In this document: in pieces, positions 36,381 to 44,817 of the stretch | How the letters are laid out: each line of letters starts with the position of its first letter | Numbering within the stretch: the first letter of the stretch is position 1 | Assembly: GCF_009600605.1 (NCBI RefSeq) | Contig: NZ_VWNA01000001.1 | Location: 3,396,501 to 3,460,500, forward strand | Length of the DNA: 64,000 nucleotides | Reading direction: 5' to 3' | DNA from: Segnochrobactrum spirostomi | GTDB lineage: Bacteria; Pseudomonadota; Alphaproteobacteria; Rhizobiales; Segnochrobactraceae | Position numbers and translations under genes: made by a program | Notes under the pieces: model-generated | The model's database searches: none | Seen by the model: the letters and a program-made list of their open reading frames with translations, nothing else | What the model was told of the DNA's origin: nothing

Positions 36381-37775
36381 ATGAACGCCAATCTCTCGGC
36401 CGTCCTCTACCTCGTCTCGGGCGTCCTGTTCATCCTGGCGCTGCGCGGCCTGTCGAGCCCGGCGACCTCCCGCCGCGGCAACCTGCTCGGCATGGTCGGC
36501 ATGGCGATCGCCATCGTCACCACGCTTGCGGTGGCGCGGCCGTCGCTCGGCTCGATCGCGCTCATCGTGCTGGCGCTCGCCATCGGCGGCGGCATCGGCG
36601 CGGTCACCGCCCGCCGCATCGCGATGACGGCGATGCCGCAGCTCGTCGCCGCCTTCCACTCGCTCGTCGGCCTCGCCGCGGTGTTCGTGGCGGCGGGCGC
36701 GCTCTATGCGCCGGAAGCCCTCGGTATCGGCGATCCGGGCTCGATCCACCACCAGGCGCTGATCGAGATGAGCCTCGGCGTCGCCATCGGCGCGATCACC
36801 TTCACGGGCTCGGTCATCGCCTTCCTGAAGCTCAACGGCAACATGTCGGGCAAGCCGATCCTGCTGCCGATGCGCCATGCCATCAACGCCGGCCTCGCCA
36901 TCCTGCTCGTGGTGCTGATCTCCGTTCTGGTCGGCACCGAAAGCCACGGCGTGTTCTGGCTGATCGTGCTGGTCTCGCTGGTGCTCGGCGGGCTCATCAT
37001 CGTGCCGATCGGCGGCGCCGACATGCCCGTCGTCGTCTCGATGCTGAACTCCTATTCGGGCTGGGCGGCGGCCGGCATCGGCTTCACGCTGGGCAACACC
37101 GCGCTCATCATCACCGGCGCCCTCGTCGGCTCGTCGGGCGCGATCCTCTCCTACATCATGTGCAAGGGGATGAACCGCTCGTTCATCTCGGTCATCCTCG
37201 GTGGCTTCGGCGGCGAGACCGCCGGCGGCCCGGCCGGGGCGAAGGAGAGCCGGCCGGTCAAGCAGGGCTCGGCCGACGACGCCGCCTTCATCATGAAGAA
37301 CGCCTCGAAGGTCATCATCGTGCCGGGCTACGGCATGGCGGTCGCCCAGGCGCAGCACGCGGTGCGCGAGCTCGCCGACAAGCTGAAGGCGGAAGGCGTC
37401 GAGGTGAAGTACGCGATCCATCCGGTCGCGGGCCGCATGCCGGGCCACATGAACGTGCTGCTCGCCGAGGCCAACGTGCCCTACGACGAGGTGTTCGAGC
37501 TCGAGGACATCAACTCGGAATTCGCCCAGGCCGACGTCGCCTACGTGATCGGCGCGAACGACGTGACGAACCCGGCCGCGAAGACCGACCGCTCGTCGCC
37601 GATCTTCGGCATGCCGATCCTCGACGTCGAGAAGGCGAAGACCGTGCTGTTCATCAAGCGCGGCATGGGCTCGGGCTATGCCGGCGTCGAGAACGAGCTG
37701 TTCTTCCGCGACAACACGATGATGCTGTTCGGCGACGCGAAGAAAATGACGGAAGAAATCGTCAAGGCGTTGTAA
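36381..37775 (+). CDS. pntB: NAD(P) transhydrogenase subunit beta
   Basis: Beta subunit with the remaining membrane helices (about 1-260) and the soluble NADP(H)-binding domain III. The 464-aa length is standard. Channel and interface motifs include GNMSGKPILLPMRHAIN and ADMPVVVSMLNSYSGWAAA; the NADP-binding domain shows VPGYGMAVAQAQHAVRELAD, VAGRMPGHMNVLLAEA, IGANDVTNPAA and the terminal IKRGMGSGYAGVENELF loop. It completes the pntAA-pntAB-pntB operon; a perfect hairpin follows. Confidence 0.96.
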   Translation: MNANLSAVLYLVSGVLFILALRGLSSPATSRRGNLLGMVGMAIAIVTTLAVARPSLGSIALIVLALAIGGGIGAVTARRIAMTAMPQLVAAFHSLVGLAAVFVAAGALYAPEALGIGDPGSIHHQALIEMSLGVAIGAITFTGSVIAFLKLNGNMSGKPILLPMRHAINAGLAILLVVLISVLVGTESHGVFWLIVLVSLVLGGLIIVPIGGADMPVVVSMLNSYSGWAAAGIGFTLGNTALIITGALVGSSGAILSYIMCKGMNRSFISVILGGFGGETAGGPAGAKESRPVKQGSADDAAFIMKNASKVIIVPGYGMAVAQAQHAVRELADKLKAEGVEVKYAIHPVAGRMPGHMNVLLAEANVPYDEVFELEDINSEFAQADVAYVIGANDVTNPAAKTDRSSPIFGMPILDVEKAKTVLFIKRGMGSGYAGVENELFFRDNTMMLFGDAKKMTEEIVKAL

Positions 37776-37790
37776 GACGTGCGTGGCAAT

Positions 37791-37815
37791 CTCGGGCGGT
37801 CGCAAGCCGCCCGAG
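37791..37815 (+). terminator. Hairpin after pntB
   Basis: Perfect 9-bp stem CTCGGGCGG (37791-37799) and CCGCCCGAG (37807-37815) with a 7-nt loop, 16 bp after the pntB stop. No T-tract, so it may be an mRNA-stabilising or attenuating structure rather than a full terminator. Confidence 0.4.
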
Positions 37816-37877
37816 AGCCTGAGGGGCGACGATTTCGTGCGGTTCGCTCGGTGCAGCCGCCATTGGGGTTTCAAAAG

Positions 37878-38453
37878 ATGAACAAATTCGCGATCTCCGC
37901 CGCGGCGCTCGTGCTCGCCGGCGCCGTTTCGACCGGAGCCTATGCGGACTCCATGACCGGCCACGCCGCCATGCAGCACAGCGGCGCCGCCATCAACCTG
38001 CCGGCGATCCCGACGCCCTCGACGAAGGACTTCGTCGACACCGCCGCGGCCGCCAACGGCTTCGAGATCGCCTCGAGCGAACTCGCGCTGAAGAAGACGC
38101 ACTTCCCGCCGGTCGCTTCGTTCGCCAAGCGGATGGTCCACGACCATACCGCGATCGGCAAGGCGTTCGTCGCGACGCTGAAGAAGTCCGGCACCGGCCT
38201 GACGCCGCCGGCCGGCCTCGGCCCGGACCTCGACAAGGTGATGGCCCGCCTCAACGGCGAAGTCGGCGTGACTTTCGAGCGCGACTACATCGCGGTCCAG
38301 ACCAAGGGCCACGAGGCCGCCTATCAGCTCTTCTCGGCCTATGCGAAGGGCGGCGAGAACGCCCAGTTCCGCGCCTTCGCCAAGAAGACGCTGCCGATCA
38401 TCGAGATGCACCTGAAGATGTGCTACGCGCTGCAGAAGGTGAAGCTCTCCTGA
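37878..38453 (+). CDS. DUF4142 domain-containing exported protein
   Basis: Periplasmic or outer-membrane-associated protein of the DUF4142 family, with a ferritin-like helical fold predicted for the domain. The 191-aa protein starts at ATG 37878 with a signal peptide (about 1-23, VSTGAYAD). The domain spans about 45-185: FVDTAAAANGFEIASSELALKK, FAKRMVHDHTAIGKAFVA with the conserved histidines, and the C-terminal RAFAKKTLPIIEMHLKM helix. Members are linked to acid or envelope stress, but no role is proven. It follows the pnt operon; the stop codon lies within a 28-bp tandem duplication. Confidence 0.85.
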   Translation: MNKFAISAAALVLAGAVSTGAYADSMTGHAAMQHSGAAINLPAIPTPSTKDFVDTAAAANGFEIASSELALKKTHFPPVASFAKRMVHDHTAIGKAFVATLKKSGTGLTPPAGLGPDLDKVMARLNGEVGVTFERDYIAVQTKGHEAAYQLFSAYAKGGENAQFRAFAKKTLPIIEMHLKMCYALQKVKLS

Positions 38454-38496
38454 TCGGAGCCTCCGCTCGAAGCTCTCCGGATCGGAGCCTCCGCTC
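38441..38496 (+). repeat. 28-bp tandem duplication spanning the DUF4142 stop codon
   Basis: Two adjacent 28-bp units, 38441-38468 and 38469-38496, identical except at one position: the first base of the TGA stop in unit one (T) is G in unit two. The second unit would read through, so the stop marks the difference between copies. Confidence 0.85.
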
Positions 38497-38504
38497 CCCG
38501 TCGC

Positions 38505-38533
38505 AACGCCCGGCCTCGTGCCGGGCGTTTTCG
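38505..38533 (+). terminator. Rho-independent terminator after DUF4142 gene
   Basis: Stem AACGCCCGGC (38505-38514) and GCCGGGCGTT (38520-38529) with CTCGT loop, followed by TTCGTTT. It separates the pnt/DUF4142 region from the toxin-antitoxin pair. Confidence 0.8.
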
Positions 38534-38620
38534 TTTCGGGGTAGCGCCGAACCAGGAGCGAGCCGCGCGATTGGGACGTGACGCCGCATCATGATATCGT
38601 GCGGGTTGGAGGTCCTTCCG

Positions 38621-38881
38621 ATGACCGAGATCAAGATCGACCGATGGGGCCGTGGCCTCGCGATTACGCTTCCCGAGGACGTCGCTCGGGAGTTCGGTCT
38701 CGCTGCCGGACAAATCCTCGAAATCGAGAGCCGCGAGGGCGAACTTCTGCTGCGCCGCGCGGGCCGTGCCTCGGACGCGGGCAACACGACTGTCGCCGAC
38801 GAAATCCTGCAGGCTGCGCGCGGTCGTCGGCTGGGCGGTGTGGCGCTGCGCGACCTCATCGGGGATGGGCGGCGGACGTGA
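38621..38881 (+). CDS. AbrB/MazE-family antitoxin
   Basis: An 86-aa antitoxin with an N-terminal swapped-hairpin AbrB/MazE DNA-binding domain: MTEIKIDRWGRGLAITLPEDVAREFGL (residues 1-27) followed by GQILEIESREGELLLRR. The C-terminal 35 residues (ADEILQAARGRRLGG and ALRDLIGDGRRT) would clamp the toxin. GGAGG precedes ATG 38621 well; an upstream ATG at 38591 lacks one. The toxin gene starts 6 bp after the stop. The protein likely represses its own promoter. By eye the pair has slightly lower G+C than the neighbouring genes, as in many mobile toxin-antitoxin loci. Confidence 0.85.
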   Translation: MTEIKIDRWGRGLAITLPEDVAREFGLAAGQILEIESREGELLLRRAGRASDAGNTTVADEILQAARGRRLGGVALRDLIGDGRRT

Positions 38882-38887
38882 GCCTGG

Positions 38888-39292
38888 GTGCTGGACGCTT
38901 CGATTGCGCTGTCCTGGCTCTTCGAAGACGAGTGGACGGACGCCGGTCGAACCGTTTTGTTGCAAGTATCGGCCGAAGGCGCGTTCGTGCCGTCAATTTG
39001 GCATCTGGAGGTCGCGAACGGCCTCAGGAGTGCGGTTCGTCGGGGGCGCTGCGACGACGCCTATGTCGGCGAGAGCCTCGGCCGCCTCGCGCGGCTTCCG
39101 CTGGTTGTCGACGGTCTTACCGCGACGCAGGCCTGGGGCGCGACGCGGGATTTGTCGAGCCGTCATCAACTGACGCCCTACGATGCGTCCTATCTGGAGC
39201 TGGCCCTGCGGCGGGGGCTTGCCTTGGCATCGTGCGACAAGCGCATGATCGAAGCCGCAACCCGAGAAGGCCTGAACATCTTCGCCGCGTAA
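38888..39292 (+). CDS. PIN-domain ribonuclease toxin (VapC-like)
   Basis: A 134-aa PIN-domain protein, partner of the MazE-like antitoxin. The start is GTG 38888 (VLDASIALSWLFEDE). Acidic active-site residues are at Asp3 (LDAS), Glu in HLEVANGL (about 41), Asp in TPYDASYLELA (about 99) and Asp in SCDKRMIEA (about 118), consistent with a Mg-dependent RNase that cleaves tRNA or rRNA. MazE/AbrB antitoxins paired with PIN toxins are a known combination (VapB of this class). It ends 10 bp from the convergent glcF stop. Confidence 0.88.
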   Translation: MLDASIALSWLFEDEWTDAGRTVLLQVSAEGAFVPSIWHLEVANGLRSAVRRGRCDDAYVGESLGRLARLPLVVDGLTATQAWGATRDLSSRHQLTPYDASYLELALRRGLALASCDKRMIEAATREGLNIFAA

Positions 39293-39302
39293 TCCCCCGC
39301 CC

Positions 39303-40619
39303 TCAGGCCATCCCCGCCGGGGCCGCGCCGCCATAGGCCCAGTCGAGCAGTTCGACGGTGTGGACGATCGGGGTCGGGCCGGCGGCGAGTTGGGTCATGC
39401 AGCCGATATTGCCGGTCGCGATCACGTCGGGGGTCACCTTGGCGATGTTCGCCAATTTGCGGTCGCGCAGGCGCTCGGCGATGGCCGGTTGCAGGATGTT
39501 GTAGGTGCCGGCCGAGCCGCAGCAGAGGTGGCCCTCCGGCACGTCCTTGACCACGAAACCGGCCTTCGTAAGCAGCGCCTTCGGCTCGCGGCCGATCTTC
39601 TGCCCGTGCTGCATCGAACAGGCTGAATGGTAGGCGACGACGCGGCCGTGCCCGCGCTCAGGCGCGCCGAGGTCGGCGCTGTCGAGGATCTCGGTGACGT
39701 CGCGGGCGAGGGCGGCGACGCGGCTCGCCTTCTCCGCGTAGGCGGGATCCTGCGCGAACAGGTGGCCATAATCCTTGATGGTCGTGCCGCAGCCCGAGGC
39801 GGTGACGACGATGAAATCGAGCCCATCGCCGTCGATCTCGCGCATCCAGGCATCGATGGTCTGCCGCGCCGTCTCCCGGGCGGCGGCGTCGCGGCCCATG
39901 TGGAGCGTGAGCGAGCCGCAGCATTCCTCGCCCGCGACCTCGACCACGTCGTAGCCGGCACGGGTGAGGAGGCGCGCCGCGGCGGCGTTGATGCCGGGGG
40001 CGAGCACGGCCTGCGCGCACCCCTGGAGGATCGCGACCCGCCCGCGCCGCGGGCCGTTCGCCGGCGCGACCCGCGACCGCCCGCGGGGGCGCGGGGCCGG
40101 CGTCGGCAGCGTCGCCGGGCCGAGCTTCAGCATGGCGGCGACCGGGCGCAGCGCCGGTGCGCCCGCCGCAGCGCGCGCGATCAGGCCGCGGAACGGGGCG
40201 GCGAGGGCGCGCATCGCCAGCGCCGCGCGGAAACGCTCGCGGTTCGGCAGCACGTTGGCGATGAGGGCACGCATCAGGCGGTCGGCGAGGGGCCGTCGCC
40301 ACGTCTTCTCGACATGCTGGCGGCCGATGTCGATCAGGTGTTTGTAATCGACGCCCGATGGGCAGGTCGTGGTGCAGGACAGGCACGACAGGCAGCGGTC
40401 GATGTGGAGCGCGTCCTCCCGCGTTGCGGGGCGATCCTGCTCCAGCATCTCCTTCATGAGGTAGATGCGGCCGCGCGGGCTGTCGAGTTCGTCGCCGAGG
40501 AGCACGAAGGTCGGGCAGGTCGCGGTGCAGAAGCCGCAATGCACGCACTTGCGCAGGATGTCGTTCGCCTCGGCAGTGGTCGGGTCGGCGAGCTGAGCGA
40601 GCGAGAAGTTGGTTTGCAT
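39303..40619 (-). CDS. glcF: Glycolate oxidase iron-sulfur subunit GlcF
   Basis: Electron-transfer subunit of the GlcDEF glycolate oxidase, moving electrons from glycolate to the quinone pool. The 438-aa protein has two [4Fe-4S] motifs at the N-terminus, CVHCGFCTATCP (25-36) and CLSCLSCTTTCP (76-87), and two CCG domains (VAGEECCGSLTLHMG and EGHLCCGSAGTYN) that form heterodisulfide-reductase-like repeats. ATG 40619 begins MQTNFSLAQLA. It is the last gene of glcD-glcE-glcF, 14 bp after glcE. Length and motifs are normal. Confidence 0.94.
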   Translation of the reverse strand: MQTNFSLAQLADPTTAEANDILRKCVHCGFCTATCPTFVLLGDELDSPRGRIYLMKEMLEQDRPATREDALHIDRCLSCLSCTTTCPSGVDYKHLIDIGRQHVEKTWRRPLADRLMRALIANVLPNRERFRAALAMRALAAPFRGLIARAAAGAPALRPVAAMLKLGPATLPTPAPRPRGRSRVAPANGPRRGRVAILQGCAQAVLAPGINAAAARLLTRAGYDVVEVAGEECCGSLTLHMGRDAAARETARQTIDAWMREIDGDGLDFIVVTASGCGTTIKDYGHLFAQDPAYAEKASRVAALARDVTEILDSADLGAPERGHGRVVAYHSACSMQHGQKIGREPKALLTKAGFVVKDVPEGHLCCGSAGTYNILQPAIAERLRDRKLANIAKVTPDVIATGNIGCMTQLAAGPTPIVHTVELLDWAYGGAAPAGMA

Positions 40620-40633
40620 GGGCGTTCGCTCTC

Positions 40634-41881
40634 TCAGGCGGCGTCGAGCACGGCGGCGGGGGCGTGCATGCGGCCGGGATTGAGGAGGCCGCGGGGATCG
40701 AAGGCCGTGCGCAGCCGGTTCGACAGGGCGGCGAGGCCGGCCGGTTGCGGCTCGAAGACGGGGACGCGGGACCGCGTCGCCTCGGGCGCGCGGACGAGGG
40801 TGGCGTGGCCGCCGCCGGCCGCCGCCACCAGGCGCCGCAGGCGGAGCGCATGGGCGTCGTCGGCGAGCGCGAGCGCGATCCAGACGAGCCCGCCGGCCCA
40901 ATCGTAGACGACCTCGGGCGCGAGGCCGTCCGCGGCGAGCGCGGCGACGAGGTCCGGACCGGCGGTCGGCGCCACGGACACCCGCCAGACGAGATGGGAG
41001 TGCGGCACCCTGGGCGCCGCGCCGTCTCCCGCCGCGCAGAGCGGGGCGACGTCGCGGACCGCGCGCCAGAGCGCGGTGGATGCGTCCGCCTCGAGCCGCT
41101 CGCAGCCGGCGCCGATCCGCTTCGCCAGATGATCGAACCGGGCCGCGACGGAGGAGGGGATGCCTTCGAGGCGGATCGCCGTCGCGGCGCGATCGAAGCC
41201 GAGCCGCCGGGCCGACGCCTCGGGCAGGTGCGCCGCGCCGGAGACGTCGGCGGGTGATCCCATGGCTTCGGCGAGGACGCGCACCGCGGCGTCGTCCGCG
41301 AGGCCGGGAACCACGAGAGTCGCCTCGGTCTCGGCCTTCGGCAGCACCTTGAAGGTGATCTCGGTGAAGACGGCGAGGGTGCCCCAGGAACCGGCGAGCC
41401 CGCGTGGCAGGTCGTAGCCTGTGACGTTCTTCACCACGCGGCCGCCGGCCTTGAAGATCTCACCGCGCCCGGACACCGCCTCGATGCCGAGAACGTGGTC
41501 GCGCGCGGCGCCGGCGCGGATGCGGCGCGGGCCGGAGAGGTTGGCGGCGAGGACGCCGCCGAGGGTGCCACGCCCGGCGGGTAGGCCGAGCAGCGGGCCG
41601 TAATCCAGAGGGTCGAATGCGAGCTCCTGGTGGCGCTCGGCCAGCAGCGTCTCGATTTCGGCGATCGGCGTGCCGGCGCGGGCGGAGAGCACCAGTTCAT
41701 CCGGCTCGTAGAGCGTGATTCCGGCGAGGGCGGAGAGGTCGAGCGTGCGCGCGGCGGCGACCGGCCGGCCGAGGGCGCGCTTCGAGCCGGCGCCGACCAC
41801 CTCGATCGTGGCGTCGGCGGCGAGCGCGTCGGCGATCGCGACGCGCACGGCCTCGGGATCGCGGGGGGAGAGGATCGTCAT
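40634..41881 (-). CDS. glcE: Glycolate oxidase FAD-binding subunit GlcE
   Basis: FAD-linked subunit of glycolate oxidase. The 415-aa protein begins MTILSPRDPEAVRVAIADAL; the FAD-binding 4 domain (about 1-180) shows VEVVGAGSKRALGRP-type glycine-rich loop, LDPLDYGPLLGLPAGRGTLGGVLAANLSGPRRIR and GRVVKNVTGYDLPRGLAGSWGTLAVFTEITFK. The C-terminal part ends in FDPRGLLNPGRM, typical of FAD/BBE enzymes. ATG 41881 is 14 bp after the glcD stop, and glcF follows closely: a three-gene unit. Confidence 0.93.
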   Translation of the reverse strand: MTILSPRDPEAVRVAIADALAADATIEVVGAGSKRALGRPVAAARTLDLSALAGITLYEPDELVLSARAGTPIAEIETLLAERHQELAFDPLDYGPLLGLPAGRGTLGGVLAANLSGPRRIRAGAARDHVLGIEAVSGRGEIFKAGGRVVKNVTGYDLPRGLAGSWGTLAVFTEITFKVLPKAETEATLVVPGLADDAAVRVLAEAMGSPADVSGAAHLPEASARRLGFDRAATAIRLEGIPSSVAARFDHLAKRIGAGCERLEADASTALWRAVRDVAPLCAAGDGAAPRVPHSHLVWRVSVAPTAGPDLVAALAADGLAPEVVYDWAGGLVWIALALADDAHALRLRRLVAAAGGGHATLVRAPEATRSRVPVFEPQPAGLAALSNRLRTAFDPRGLLNPGRMHAPAAVLDAA

Positions 41882-41894
41882 CGGGCGCCCGTCC

Positions 41895-43391
41895 TCAGAA
41901 CCGCGGAATGTCGGGATGCGGCAGGGCGCCGCCATGGACGTGGAGGCGGCCCAGTTCGGCGCACCGGTGCAGTTCGGGGAAGACCTTGCCCGGATTGAGC
42001 AATTGCTTCTCGTCGAAGGCGCACTTGACGCGCTGCTGCTGCTTGAGGTCGTCCTCGCCGAACATCGTGCCCATCAGGTCGCGCTTCTCGACGCCGACGC
42101 CGTGCTCGCCGGTCAGCACGCCGCCCACCTCGACGCAGAGCCGCAGGATGTCGGCGCCGAAGGCTTCCGCGCGTTCGAGTTCGCCGGGGATGTTGGCGTC
42201 GTAGAGGATGAGCGGGTGCAGGTTGCCGTCGCCGGCGTGAAAGACGTTCGCCACGCGAAGGCCGTGGGTCTGAGAGAGTTCGCCCATGCGGCGCAGCACC
42301 AAGGGCAGGGCGGCGCGGGGAATGGTGCCGTCCATGCAATAATAATCGGGCGACAGGCGGCCGACCGCCGGAAATGCTGCCTTGCGCCCGGCCCAGAACG
42401 ACAGCCTTTCCGCTTCGCTCGTCGAGAGCCGGCACTCGGTCGCGCCGTGGGTGTTGGCGATCGCCTCGACGCGGACGAGGAGGTCGGCGACCTCGACCGC
42501 CGGCCCGTCCAGTTCGACGATGAGGAGCGCCTCGACGTCGAGCGGATAACCGGCGTGCACGAACGCCTCCGCCGCCGCGATCGCCGGCTTGTCCATCATC
42601 TCCATGCCGCCCGGGATGATGCCGGCGGCGATGATCGCGGCGACCGCCGCCCCGGCCTGCTCGCTCGACGGAAAGCCGATGAGCGCGGCGCGCGCCGTCT
42701 CCGGCTTCTGGAGGATGCGCACGGTGACCTCGGTGACGACCGCGAGCAGCCCCTCGGAGCCGACCATCAGGCCGAGCAGGTCGTAGCCCTCGGAATCGAG
42801 ATGGCGGCCGCCGATGCGGACCACCTCGCCGGTCATCAGCACCATTTCGAGGCCCAGCACGTTGTTCGTGGTGAGCCCGTATTTCAGGGAATGAACCCCG
42901 CCCGAATTCTCCGCGACGTTGCCGCCGATCGAGCAGGCGATCTGGGAGGAGGGGTCGGGGGCATAGTAGAAGCCGCGCTCCTCGACCGCGCGGGTGATGC
43001 CGAGATTGGTGACGCCCGGCTGCACCACGGCGACGCGGTTCGGAAAATCGACATCGAGGACGCGGTTGAACTTCATCATCGAGAGGAGCACCGCGTCACC
43101 GAGCGGCAGCGCCCCGCCGGAGAGCGAGGTGCCGGCGCCGCGCGGCACCACCTTGATTCCCTCGGCGTGACAATAAGCCAGCACCCGGGAGACCTGATCG
43201 ACGGTCTCGGGCAGCACGACGACCATCGGCATCTGGCGGTAGGCGGTCAGCCCATCCGATTCGTAGACGCGCATCGACGTCGGATCGGCGACGACCCCCT
43301 CGCCGGGCACGATCGCCCTGAGGGCGTGGACGATCCCGTCGCGGCGCGCGAGCACCGCGCGGTCGAGGTCCGGCATCACGAGCCCGGTCAT
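41895..43391 (-). CDS. glcD: Glycolate oxidase subunit GlcD
   Basis: Catalytic flavoprotein of glycolate oxidase, oxidising glycolate to glyoxylate for C2 assimilation. The 498-aa protein is full length: FAD-binding domain with VVPRGAGTSLSGGALPLGDAVLLS and QIACSIGGNVAENSGGVHSLKYGLTTNNVLGLEMVL, then the substrate-binding domain with TGEHGVGVEKRDLM and the C-terminal NPGKVFPELHRC. It starts the glcDEF operon, divergent from a LysR regulator 136 bp away that probably controls it. Confidence 0.95.
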   Translation of the reverse strand: MTGLVMPDLDRAVLARRDGIVHALRAIVPGEGVVADPTSMRVYESDGLTAYRQMPMVVVLPETVDQVSRVLAYCHAEGIKVVPRGAGTSLSGGALPLGDAVLLSMMKFNRVLDVDFPNRVAVVQPGVTNLGITRAVEERGFYYAPDPSSQIACSIGGNVAENSGGVHSLKYGLTTNNVLGLEMVLMTGEVVRIGGRHLDSEGYDLLGLMVGSEGLLAVVTEVTVRILQKPETARAALIGFPSSEQAGAAVAAIIAAGIIPGGMEMMDKPAIAAAEAFVHAGYPLDVEALLIVELDGPAVEVADLLVRVEAIANTHGATECRLSTSEAERLSFWAGRKAAFPAVGRLSPDYYCMDGTIPRAALPLVLRRMGELSQTHGLRVANVFHAGDGNLHPLILYDANIPGELERAEAFGADILRLCVEVGGVLTGEHGVGVEKRDLMGTMFGEDDLKQQQRVKCAFDEKQLLNPGKVFPELHRCAELGRLHVHGGALPHPDIPRF

Positions 43392-43527
43392 GGTCGTCCG
43401 TTCGCTCCCTCGGGCGGCGATCTCAGGCAGGCGCGCCGCCGCTCTCGCTCCGTGCTCCCGGATTATGGCACAGTCGTTGCCGACTCAAGGACATCGCGGG
43501 CGAAGCGCCTGTTCCGGCGAAGCGAAA

Positions 43528-44448
43528 ATGGACCTGACCGATCTCGAGATCTTCGCCCGCGTGGTCAATGCGGGCAGCCTGTCGGCGGCGGGGCGGGAGA
43601 TGGGCCTGTCGCCTGCGGTGGTGTCGAAGCGCCTGCGCAAGCTCGAGGACCGGCTCGGCACCCGGCTGATTCAGCGCACCACCCGGCAGATCGCGCTCAC
43701 CGAGGCCGGGCAGGGCTTCTACGAGCGCGTGGTCGCCATCATGGCGGCGGTCGGCGAGGCGGAGGCCTTCGTCACCCGCCGCTCGGACCGCGCCGAGGGA
43801 CTGCTCAGGGTCTCGGCCCCGACCTCGTTCGGGCGCATGCACGTCGCCCCCCATCTCGGGCCGTTCCTCGCCGCCCATCCCAACCTCTCGGTCGATCTCG
43901 ATCTCTCGGACGAGTTCGTGGACATCGTCGGCGAGGGCTTCGACGTGGCGATCCGCATCGGCGAGCTCGACGATTCGAGCCTTGTCGCGCGCCGTCTCGC
44001 GGACGTCCACCGGGTGTTGTGCGCCGCGCCTGGCTATCTCGACCGCGCCGGCCGGCCCGACGGCGTCGCGGCGCTCGCCCGCCACGTCTGCCTCGCCGCC
44101 CGCCACCAGGACCCGTGGCGGCTCGAAGGGCCGGAGGGGCCTGTCGTCGTGCGGGCATCGGGGCCGATCGCCACCAATTCGAGCGAGGTGGTGCGCGAGG
44201 CGGTGATCGCCGGGCTCGGCATCGCGCTCCGCTCGACCTGGGACGTCGGCGCCGAACTGTCCGACGGCCGGCTCGAGATCGTGCTGCCGGCCTTCCGAGG
44301 CTCCCGGCGGGTCGCGGTGCATGCAGTCTATCCGAGCCGCACCTTCCTGCCGGCCAAGGTGCGCCTCTTCATCGACCACCTCGCCGTGCTCTATGCCGAG
44401 CCCTATTGGGACCGCGGGCTCGAGGCGGTTCTTTCCGGCGGCGGATAG
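43528..44448 (+). CDS. LysR-family transcriptional regulator (likely regulator of glcDEF)
   Basis: A 306-aa LTTR. The N-terminal winged helix-turn-helix is at about 1-60 (MDLTDLEIFARVVNAGSLSAAGREM, SPAVVSKRLRKLEDRLGTRLIQRTTRQIALTEAG), followed by an inducer-binding periplasmic-fold domain ending AVLYAEPYWDRG. It lies divergent to glcD with 136 bp between them, the classical LTTR layout, so glycolate or a related acid is a plausible inducer. The ATG chosen at 43528 follows CGAAGCG; the open frame extends upstream to 43390 into the shared promoter region without family sequence. Confidence 0.88.
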   Translation: MDLTDLEIFARVVNAGSLSAAGREMGLSPAVVSKRLRKLEDRLGTRLIQRTTRQIALTEAGQGFYERVVAIMAAVGEAEAFVTRRSDRAEGLLRVSAPTSFGRMHVAPHLGPFLAAHPNLSVDLDLSDEFVDIVGEGFDVAIRIGELDDSSLVARRLADVHRVLCAAPGYLDRAGRPDGVAALARHVCLAARHQDPWRLEGPEGPVVVRASGPIATNSSEVVREAVIAGLGIALRSTWDVGAELSDGRLEIVLPAFRGSRRVAVHAVYPSRTFLPAKVRLFIDHLAVLYAEPYWDRGLEAVLSGGG

Positions 44449-44467
44449 GGGAGGCAGATGACCGGCC

Positions 44468-44524
44468 CCTCCCTTCTCCCCGCAGGCCGGGAGAAGGTGG
44501 CCCGATAGGGCCGGATGAGGGGTC
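44468..44524. repeat. Rhizobiales-type intergenic repeat, left copy
   Basis: CCCTTCTCCCCGCAGGCCGG-type unit with GAGAAGGTGGCCCGATAGGG and a GGATGAGGGG end. It forms an internal hairpin and faces an inverted copy at 44574-44628 across about 50 bp of A+T-rich sequence. Elements of this form are scattered through many Rhizobiales genomes (from memory). Confidence 0.75.
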
Positions 44525-44573
44525 CCTTAATTCGTCGCGCTCTCCGATAACTTATTCAGTGTTATAAGAAATT

Positions 44574-44628
44574 CCCCTCATCCGCCCCTTCGGGGCACCT
44601 TCTCCCCAGAGGGGCGAAGGAAGGGGCG
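44574..44628. repeat. Rhizobiales-type intergenic repeat, right (inverted) copy
   Basis: CCCCTCATCCGCCCCTTCGG followed by GGCACCTTCTCCCCAGAGGG, the inverted counterpart of 44468-44524. The pair could pair in RNA to form a long stem around the A+T-rich loop that contains AACTTATTCAGTGTTATAAG. Confidence 0.75.
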
Positions 44629-44675
44629 GCGACCCTGGGGCGGTGTCGAAACCACGAGCCGCGAACGCTGGGTCC

Positions 44676-44713
44676 GCCGCCCCTGGGTCCCCGCCACAAG
44701 GGCGGGGATGACG
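44676..44713. repeat. Short intergenic hairpin repeat
   Basis: CCCCGCC-ACAAG-GGCGGGG hairpin (44689-44707) inside the string CTGGGTCCCCGCCACAAGGG, a motif often seen dispersed in Rhizobiales intergenic DNA (from memory). The remaining part of the 44449-44817 gap shows no gene. Confidence 0.55.
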
Positions 44714-44817
44714 ACGGAGGGGGAGTGGGTTGTCGCCGGCAATGCCCTTTCGCACACGGGCCGGAACTCGCCCAGCGAACCTCCCGCCCGCCGGCGGCTC
44801 GCCTTCAATTCGCCCCC

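Noticed and set aside
36294-38411. A 705-codon open frame antisense to the transhydrogenase genes
   Set aside because: Shadow of pntAB, pntB and DUF4142; the three plus-strand genes have clear family motifs and the antisense product has none.
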